From Candidatus Amulumruptor caecigallinarius (GTDB lineage Bacteria > Bacteroidota > Bacteroidia > Bacteroidales > Muribaculaceae): DNA of 64,000 nucleotides. Location of the stretch: assembly GCA_944321825.1 (NCBI GenBank), contig CALUMU010000001.1, positions 281,704 to 345,703 of the forward strand, given 5' to 3'. The notes beneath the pieces are model-generated. The model was not told the origin of the DNA, made no database searches, and saw only the letters and a list, made by a program, of their open reading frames with translations. The position numbers and the translations under genes were made by a program. Below are positions 59,007 through 64,000 of this stretch, one piece after another. Position 1 is the first letter of the stretch, and every line of letters starts with the position of its first letter.

Positions 59007-60542
59007 TTATCGCAATACAACTCCATTTTTCTGTATTGAGTTGATTTTCCAATCATATTTACCCTCTGCAACATCGCCCACCTCTTTGAGTGTGTGGCGA
59101 TGTTTTATTTCATCAAAGGGCAGTTGGCTTTCAGCATACCCACAAAGCCATGCGCCAATGGCTTTCTGCTGCTCGGCAGTTTCGCCATATTCCTGCATCA
59201 CGCTCTTGATGTCGGCAGCTTCGGACGGGGCAAAGAACGACTGGTGCTGTTCCGTGCCGAAATGGATAATCGCATGGATTGCCCGTTTGAAAACCTCGCT
59301 CGTGTGAAAGAGGAAGTCGGCAAAGGCATTCAGAAGTTTGCGGCTGATTGCCAATGCGCTTTCCAACAGGCGGATGGTTTTGTCTTTCTCCGCCGTGGCT
59401 TGGCTAACCGCTTGGCGGATATGCCGCTGTTCGTCGGCTTGCTGTTCCTGAAACTGCTTCACCGCCTTGTCCCGTTCAATGGTAAGTGAACGGTTCTGCA
59501 CCAAAGCCCTGTCACGCTCGGCTTCGACTTTCTGCTTCTCGGCAACCAACGCCTTTGTCAGTTCCTCTGCCTTGTTCTTGACGGCATCGGGAAAGGATTT
59601 TTTGATGCGCTCGTTCTCGGCTTTCAGTTTGGCGTTTTCCTTTTCAACTGTTGCGGATTTGCCCACCCCGACAAGGCTGCTTACGCTGTCCAGAATGCTG
59701 TCCATTTTCGCCTTGCGCTTGTCTTTGAGTTGCCGTTCCTTGTCGGCAATCTCGCTGTCAAGTGATTGTCGGTACTGCTCTTTCGCCTTGTTCTCGCCCT
59801 CGATGGTCTGCCGTTCCTTTTCGGCTTCCTCCTTGGCGGCAAGGGCTGCTTCTTTTTCGGCTTTGGCTTGTTCCGCTTCCTGCTTCTGTTTGGCAAGGAT
59901 GAAGTCGTTCCGTTCCAAATGTTTCTTGCCTGTAATCTCCTTTGAGATGCCCCTTTCCATATCAAGGCACTCAGCCAAAACAGTCTGCATCTCGCTCATG
60001 GCTTTCTCGTCCAACTTGCAGGACTTGCCTGTTTCATGGTTCATCCAATCCCATACGATGTGGGCGTGGAGGTTGGGCTTCCATGTCGCATTGTCTCCGG
60101 GTATTCCGTAATGCCCCTCGTCACGGTGGATGAACACTTGCAGGGCTGTGACACCCCAACGCTCGTTACACACCTTGCAGAACTTCTGCAACTGTTCCAT
60201 CGTGGTATCTTCCTTGATGACGACCACACCCTCTTTGAGCGGTGTGCTACCACGGACGATGGTCACCTTGCCCGTCTTTTTGTTCACCCTTTCACGGTCT
60301 TTGGTCTGCATCGCCCGACCTGTCTTTTCCTTGACCATTGCGGCTATCTGATTGTAGTAGTCGGTCAGTGAGGTATCGCCTAATTGTGATGATACCCACG
60401 CTTCGTTTCTTGCCATAAGGTCGGTGCGGATGTAGAACTTCTCCTTGCGGATATTGGCAAGGTATTCTGCTGTCCGTCTGTTATGCGGACTGCTGCTTCC
60501 GACATTGCAGGGCTTTATGTTGATGGATGTCTTCTGTGCCAT
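59007..60542 (-). CDS. MobV-type relaxase (Mob/Pre family)
   Basis: 511 residues. Catalytic N-terminal domain (about 1-200) with the motif-I region CNVGSSSPHNRR, the HRDEGHYG segment and metal-binding HxH in KPNLHAHIVWDW. A very long coiled coil (215-400; KQEAEQAKAEKEAALAAKEEAEKERQTIEGE) and a C-terminal helical domain follow. This is the architecture of Bacteroides mobilizable-transposon relaxases. It nicks at the oriT just upstream of its gene and would use the host ICE's channel. Confidence 0.87.
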   Translation of the reverse strand: MAQKTSINIKPCNVGSSSPHNRRTAEYLANIRKEKFYIRTDLMARNEAWVSSQLGDTSLTDYYNQIAAMVKEKTGRAMQTKDRERVNKKTGKVTIVRGSTPLKEGVVVIKEDTTMEQLQKFCKVCNERWGVTALQVFIHRDEGHYGIPGDNATWKPNLHAHIVWDWMNHETGKSCKLDEKAMSEMQTVLAECLDMERGISKEITGKKHLERNDFILAKQKQEAEQAKAEKEAALAAKEEAEKERQTIEGENKAKEQYRQSLDSEIADKERQLKDKRKAKMDSILDSVSSLVGVGKSATVEKENAKLKAENERIKKSFPDAVKNKAEELTKALVAEKQKVEAERDRALVQNRSLTIERDKAVKQFQEQQADEQRHIRQAVSQATAEKDKTIRLLESALAISRKLLNAFADFLFHTSEVFKRAIHAIIHFGTEQHQSFFAPSEAADIKSVMQEYGETAEQQKAIGAWLCGYAESQLPFDEIKHRHTLKEVGDVAEGKYDWKINSIQKNGVVLR

Positions 60543-60832
60543 AGGGCTTGTCTGTTTTTGAGTTTAACGATGGGTTATTAGGGCAGAGCCTTAATCGGAG
60601 GGTGCAGGGAGAGGGTCACTTCCTGCTCGGGGTTCTTAGGGGTGGAAGCCACTAAGCGGAGTTCCCAAAGAGAGGGTCACTCTTTGGTCGGGTTGCACAG
60701 GGCTGAAAGTCCTTGCCGGGTTCTTAGGGCAGCGTCCTAAGTGGGACGGGGCAACGCCCAGCCCCTCGGGAGAGCCCACAACTTTGGAGCGAAGCGGAGA
60801 AGTTATAGTGGGCTATACATGGGCAAGCCCAT
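60543..60832. other. Probable oriT of element 2 with direct repeats
   Basis: Non-coding, GC-rich. Direct repeats GAGGGTCACT (60611-60620, 60672-60681) and GGTTCTTAGGG (60631-60641, 60719-60729), plus a hairpin CTTAGG ... CCTAAG (60723-60741). Position directly upstream of a relaxase gene and repeat content fit an origin of transfer. The nick site is not identified. Confidence 0.6.
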
Positions 60833-61609
60833 TCATTCACGCCACGACAACGGAGTACCGCTGAAATCCGCCCTCTGCGCCCGCCAATCTTCCGTGCCTG
60901 TGTCGGTATCGTCTGCACCGCCAATCGTGCCGTCTTGCGGCTCATTGTGGCTCTCTGTGTGGTTCCCGTCAGGCATCGCATCCCCACTGTCTATGATACG
61001 GGGATGGTCGGCATTGTCCTTGCCGTCCTGCCTGTCAGCGGAACGGTCAGAGAACATAGACGAACAAAGGGAAGAAGAAAGGGCTGCTGCACCGCTTTCC
61101 GTGGTGTCCGCTTCCTGCTCTCGGCATTGGCGGTTATCCGACATAAAACTTTGCCCGTTCTGTGGCAACCTTTCATCGGAAGATGGTGTCCGTCTGCCGT
61201 CTGCATGTTCTTTGACATTAGCCGATGGTCTGACATAATGGGGATTGGTCAGGAGGACACCGCCGACATACCAGCCTGTGAGGAAATGCAGGGTGTGTAT
61301 GGAAGTTCGGTTATTGGTTCGGGTGGTCAGCACACCGAGCCTGTTAAAGCAGTCAATGAGCTTGCCGATGGTCTTTCGGTTGCATCCCAAGTATTCCGCA
61401 AGTTCCACATCGGAAGCTGCGACTTCTCCCACCTCCAAGGCGATTTCTATGCCCTTGATGTTACAAACGGTCTTTGTCCGCACGGCATGGGTCATCAGCC
61501 TGTGCAGGCATCTTTGCCTTTGGGCGGAAAATCTACCCTCCAAAATGAAATCCCACTGCTCGCCCGAAAGGATGGTGCAGTAATGTACGGTCTGTTTGTC
61601 TTTATCCAT
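60833..61609 (-). CDS. Winged-HTH protein of the mobilization module
   Basis: 258 residues. N-terminal domain (YCTILSGEQWDFILEGRFSAQRQRCLHRLM) and winged HTH (VAASDVELAEYLGCNRKTIGKLIDCFNRLGVLTTRTNNRTSIHTLHF), then a low-complexity acidic tail rich in Asp, Ser and Glu (about 150-258). Same position as the 44149 gene of element 1. It is probably a replication or regulatory protein. Confidence 0.6.
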   Translation of the reverse strand: MDKDKQTVHYCTILSGEQWDFILEGRFSAQRQRCLHRLMTHAVRTKTVCNIKGIEIALEVGEVAASDVELAEYLGCNRKTIGKLIDCFNRLGVLTTRTNNRTSIHTLHFLTGWYVGGVLLTNPHYVRPSANVKEHADGRRTPSSDERLPQNGQSFMSDNRQCREQEADTTESGAAALSSSLCSSMFSDRSADRQDGKDNADHPRIIDSGDAMPDGNHTESHNEPQDGTIGGADDTDTGTEDWRAQRADFSGTPLSWRE

Positions 61610-61641
61610 AATCTATGATATATAGGTGTTACAATGGTCGG

Positions 61642-61989
61642 CTACCTGCCAATGCCTTGCCGCAGTTCGGGCATGTAATACTCCCTGTCCGCCGCTATGT
61701 GGTTCAGCACATCCTGCAAACGGTCGAGCTGCTCATGGTCGAGCACACGGATGGCATTGATGGTTATCTTCTGCGTGGCAATCCTGCGGTGGGCAATGTC
61801 GGTTTCGCTCATCGTGCCGCCGCCGTCCGCATGGACGGAACGGAGGTAGGCGTTCACCGCTTCCGTCTGTTCTTTGGATGGGTACGGTGCTGCCCATCGG
61901 TCTTGGATGTAGTCAACCATTCGGCTGACCGCATTTGCCAATATCGGGTCATACTTTGCAATGACGGGTATCAAGTCCTCTTTTCTCAT
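61642..61989 (-). CDS. Small mobile-element protein (DUF3408-like position)
   Basis: 115 residues, helical (MRKEDLIPVIAKYDPILANAVSRMVDYIQDRW ... LDHEQLDRLQDVLNHIAADREYYMPEL). No domain recognised. Its start overlaps the excisionase stop by 4 bases. It corresponds in position to the 44878 gene of element 1. Confidence 0.5.
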   Translation of the reverse strand: MRKEDLIPVIAKYDPILANAVSRMVDYIQDRWAAPYPSKEQTEAVNAYLRSVHADGGGTMSETDIAHRRIATQKITINAIRVLDHEQLDRLQDVLNHIAADREYYMPELRQGIGR

Positions 61990-62366
61990 AATGTCTGCTT
62001 TGTCTGTAAAGAACTTGGCTTGTGCTTCTTGCCGCTGCGCAAGGCTTCAAGCCGCCTGTTAAACTCTTCCTCGCTGCCTGTTCCCGATGTACCGCCCTGT
62101 TCAATCCATCCGATGATTTCATCCTCGAAGAAGTAGAGCTTGTTGCCCCTCTTGTGGTACGGTATGCGCTTCTCGGAAGTCATGGCATAGATGGTGGAAG
62201 CGGACTTGCCGAGCAATGCGGCAACATCATCCAAGGCAAGCAACCGCCTGTCATTTTGCTGTCCGTCCTTGCCCAAGACTTTATCCACCTTGTCCGCAAG
62301 CTGCCCCACCTTTTCAATCAGGAGGGAAACAGCCTGCGGCAGTTGTTCAAATGTGATTTTATCCAT
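61986..62366 (-). CDS. Excisionase-type HTH_17 protein
   Basis: 126 residues. A coiled-coil N-terminus (LLIEKVGQLADKVDKVLG) and the HTH_17 domain LLALDDVAALLGKSASTIYAMTSEKRIPYHKRGNKLYFFEDEIIGWI. It lies directly downstream of the integrase fragment and is probably the directionality factor of element 2. Confidence 0.8.
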   Translation of the reverse strand: MDKITFEQLPQAVSLLIEKVGQLADKVDKVLGKDGQQNDRRLLALDDVAALLGKSASTIYAMTSEKRIPYHKRGNKLYFFEDEIIGWIEQGGTSGTGSEEEFNRRLEALRSGKKHKPSSLQTKQTL

Positions 62367-62378
62367 AAGCCGTAATCT

Positions 62379-62543
62379 TTATTTGAGTGTAATCTGTTCG
62401 GATGCCTTGCGTTTCAGGTCGTTCACCACATCCGCATAGACTTGTGTTGTCGCCACAGTGCTGTGCGTAAGCATCTTTGATATGGTGTAGAGGTCGGTGC
62501 CAGCGGCGAGTTGCAGGGTTGCATAGGTATGCCGGAAGCAATG
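62379..62543 (-). pseudogene. Tyrosine recombinase, C-terminal fragment
   Basis: Only the last 54 residues of an integrase remain: HCFRHTYATLQLAAGTDLYTISKMLTHSTVATTQVYADVV..., with the Arg of HxxR, a LTH box and the nucleophile Tyr. Similarity stops at about 62544; the upstream open frame (to 62744) is unrelated hydrophobic sequence. The integrase of element 2 has therefore been cut off by a rearrangement or by insertion of the next element. Confidence 0.8.
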
Positions 62544-62671
62544 CATAAGTAACAGGAAAGCAAGCGATAACAGAAATGAGTAGATAAAACTTAAATGGTT
62601 GGTATTTAGTATATTTGCTGGATTCTGCCAAATGAGTAAAACGCAAAAAAAGGTGATTTGTAGTATTTGTT

Positions 62672-62720
62672 CAGTTACCAAAGCGTTAGCTGTCCAGTTA
62701 CCGAAGCATACAGGTAACGC
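62672..62720. repeat. Repeated GTTACC motifs beside the last recombinase gene
   Basis: CAGTTACC-(A/G)-AAGC occurs at 62672-62684 and 62695-62707 (23-bp period), followed by an inverted GGTAAC near 62712-62717. Arrays like this near a recombinase gene may be arm-type binding sites. No other gene lies in 62544-62805. Confidence 0.45.
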
Positions 62721-62805
62721 AATGAGGAGTACAGAAGTTATCACGATGGGCTATTATTCACTGGTTGTCAATATTTTGCATATCAAAGAACGCTTATAAA
62801 TTGGG

Positions 62806-62813
62806 TAATTTTG
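62806..62813 (+). promoter_or_regulatory. -7 box TAATTTTG of the last recombinase gene
   Basis: Matches TAnnTTTG, 18 bases before the ATG at 62832. Confidence 0.55.
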
Positions 62814-62831
62814 CCATTAAATAATAAGCGT

Positions 62832-64000
62832 ATGAAAATAGAAAAATTCAAGGTGTTGCTCTACCTGAAAAAGAGCGGTCTTGACAAGTTCGGAAAGGCT
62901 CCAATTATGGGACGAATAACGGTGAACAACACGATGGCGCAATTCAGTTGCAAGCTGTCATGTACTCCAGAGTTATGGAATCCACGGGAGAGTCGGTTGA
63001 ATGGGAAAAGTAAAGAAGCGGTGGAAACCAATGCAAAAATCGACAGGTTGCTATTGGCTGTAAACGCAGCCTTTGACTCTCTCGTGGAACGGAAAAATGA
63101 TTTTAATGCAACTGATGTAAAAGAAATGCTTCAAGGCAGCAAAGATACCCAAATGACATTGCTCAAGCTGTTCGACAGGCATATCGAGGAAGTGAAGTCC
63201 CGTGTGGGGATAGACATATCCCACCGTACACTTCCAAACTATATTTATACCCGTAACCGTCTTGCAGAATTCATAAACTGTAGGTTCAAGGTGTCAGACC
63301 TTGCCTTTTGCCAGCTTAATGAACTGTTTATCCGTGAATTTCAGGAATATGTTGTAATTGAGAAACGACTGGGAGTCCAGACTGTGCGTCACTATCTGGC
63401 CATACTGAAAAAGATTTGCCGTATCGCGTTCAAGGAAGGACATTCGGACAAGTTCTATTTTGAACACTACCAGCTGCCCAAACAGAAAGAGACACCCCCG
63501 AGAGCATTGAGCAAGGATGATTTCGAAAAGATAAGAGATGTAGAACTTACCGGCTGTCGTCCCGAACATTCTATAGTCAGGGATATGTTTCTTTTCGCCT
63601 GCTACACCGGGACTTCGTATGTTGACGTAGTTGCAATTACTCCTGATAACCTATCCAAGGATGATCAGGGAGCGCCATGGTTGAAATACCGAAGAGGAAA
63701 AAACGGACAACTGTGCCGTGTCAAGCTGTTGCCGGAAGCCGTGGCTCTTATTGAAAAGTACAAGGATGAGACAAGGGCTACCTTGTTTCCCGTCATACCC
63801 TACCAGGCTTTGAAATGGTGTCTTACAAGCATCAAAATGAAAGTCGGGATAAAAGGCCGTTTGTCATACCACATGGGGAGACATTCGTTCTCGACCCTTA
63901 TGACATTAGAAAACGGTGTGCCAATTGAAACTGTCAGCAGGATGCTGGGACACGCGGATATAGGTACAACCCAAGTGTATGCCCGTGTGACTCCCAAAAA
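62832..64000 (+). CDS. Tyrosine recombinase, incomplete at window end
   Basis: At least 389 residues, no stop before the window end. N-terminal arm-binding domain, SAM-like domain (LLKLFDRHIEEVKSRVGIDISHRTLPNYIYTRNRL ... AILKKICRIAF), then the catalytic domain: CYTGTSYVDVVAI, YHMGRHSFSTL, MLGHADIGTTQVYARV with the nucleophile Tyr. The box I Arg is absent from its usual place, as in many Bacteroidetes recombinases; the other residues are intact. It could be the integrase of the ICE or of a further nested element. Confidence 0.85.
   Translation, partial: MKIEKFKVLLYLKKSGLDKFGKAPIMGRITVNNTMAQFSCKLSCTPELWNPRESRLNGKSKEAVETNAKIDRLLLAVNAAFDSLVERKNDFNATDVKEMLQGSKDTQMTLLKLFDRHIEEVKSRVGIDISHRTLPNYIYTRNRLAEFINCRFKVSDLAFCQLNELFIREFQEYVVIEKRLGVQTVRHYLAILKKICRIAFKEGHSDKFYFEHYQLPKQKETPPRALSKDDFEKIRDVELTGCRPEHSIVRDMFLFACYTGTSYVDVVAITPDNLSKDDQGAPWLKYRRGKNGQLCRVKLLPEAVALIEKYKDETRATLFPVIPYQALKWCLTSIKMKVGIKGRLSYHMGRHSFSTLMTLENGVPIETVSRMLGHADIGTTQVYARVTPK

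Larger units (their letters stand above)
54518..62543. mobile_element. Element 2: mobilizable element next to truncated traG (boundaries approximate)
   Basis: A block with its own mobilization module on the minus strand (integrase fragment, excisionase, small protein, HTH protein, oriT-like repeats, MobV relaxase) and a plus-strand restriction-modification cargo at the opposite end. The left boundary is inferred from the point where traG similarity ends. The right boundary is where the integrase fragment ends. No matching att repeats could be identified by eye. The layout mirrors element 1. Confidence 0.65.
2144..64000. mobile_element. Integrative conjugative element, partial (right end beyond window)
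   Basis: The element starts at the tRNA-Pro half. It contains a minus-strand tra cluster (coupling protein, TraO, N, M, L-position, K, J, TraG and TraI-region proteins), a primase-like protein, ArdC-like and DUF4099/3945 proteins, a peptidoglycan hydrolase, an iteron replicon and several defence cargoes. Two smaller mobilizable elements interrupt traK and abut a truncated traG. No right attachment site and no relaxase belonging clearly to the backbone is visible, so part of the element lies outside the window. That the final recombinase gene is the ICE integrase is possible but unproven. Confidence 0.75.

Noticed and set aside
59467..60111. A Ser/Cys-rich 214-codon plus-strand frame
   Set aside because: Mirror of the relaxase coiled coil; composition (Ser, Leu, Phe, Cys repeats) is typical of antisense reading of Lys/Glu-rich helices.
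60935..61618. A 227-codon plus-strand frame
   Set aside because: Antisense of the winged-HTH gene, which has a recognisable domain and a conserved position.

Overview
The window looks like a chromosomal segment of a Bacteroidales bacterium (Bacteroides, Muribaculaceae or a relative; the genus cannot be fixed from sequence alone). Supporting signs are TAnnTTTG-type -7 promoter boxes, a Bacteroides-type tra gene set (TraG, J, K, M, N, O), fimbrillin-like lipoproteins and Bacteroidetes-style tyrosine recombinases. Only about the first 2.1 kb is ordinary chromosome: the end of an OmpH/Skp-type gene and a polytopic membrane protein. At 2102-2143 lies the 3' half of a tRNA-Pro gene (minus strand) with its terminator still on the chromosomal side. 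This is what the boundary of an element integrated into a tRNA 3' end should look like. Everything to the right up to the window end reads as an integrative conjugative element (ICE) carrying nested elements.

ICE backbone, left to right. 2.2-5.2 kb: small secreted and membrane proteins, an Xre-type regulator facing two identical 16-bp palindromic operators, and small HTH proteins. 5.2-6.6 kb: an iteron origin with a Rep_3-type initiator, i.e. a plasmid-like replicon inside an integrated element. 6.7-11.6 kb: two orphan DNA methyltransferases, an internally deleted DUF4406 gene, a toxin-antitoxin pair and small genes. 11.6-12.2 kb: a non-coding stretch with a long inverted repeat. 12.3-16.8 kb: a minus-strand operon of fimbrillin-like and other lipoproteins. 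16.8-21.5 kb: DNA-processing genes (Toprim primase-like, ArdC-like antirestriction, a protein with a MutS domain I, DUF4099/3945). 21.5-22.3 kb: a peptidoglycan hydrolase. 22.5-26.0 kb: a defence cargo (Abi_2 HEPN protein, winged-HTH protein, and an ABC ATPase whose C-terminus resembles RloC/PrrC anticodon nucleases). 26.3-32.2 kb and 49.4-54.5 kb: the type IV secretion genes on the minus strand.

Two nested mobilizable elements interrupt the tra genes. Element 1 (17,217 bp counting one repeat copy, between TGGTGGA repeats at 32187-32193 and 49404-49410) splits traK. Removing it restores one in-frame TraK of about 198 residues. It carries two tandem tyrosine recombinases (one degenerate), an excisionase, a relaxase with accessory proteins, and a plus-strand operon of HTH, two DNA methyltransferases, a restriction endonuclease, a ferredoxin-like/possible nuclease protein and a 1189-residue YobI/KAP-like P-loop NTPase. 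That operon is the best candidate for an undescribed composite defence system. Element 2 (about 54.5-62.5 kb) abuts a traG lacking its 5' part. It has the same layout: a MobV-type relaxase module on the minus strand and, at the far end on the plus strand, a C-protein-like/PstI-type restriction-modification operon. Its own integrase is cut off at about 62544, where a further recombinase gene begins and runs off the window.

The backbone provides transfer, replication and antirestriction functions. The nested elements carry their own relaxases and presumably borrow the transfer channel, but as they sit here they break two of its essential genes. Five DNA methyltransferases, two restriction endonucleases and several other defence-type genes make the region a layered defence and mobility island.
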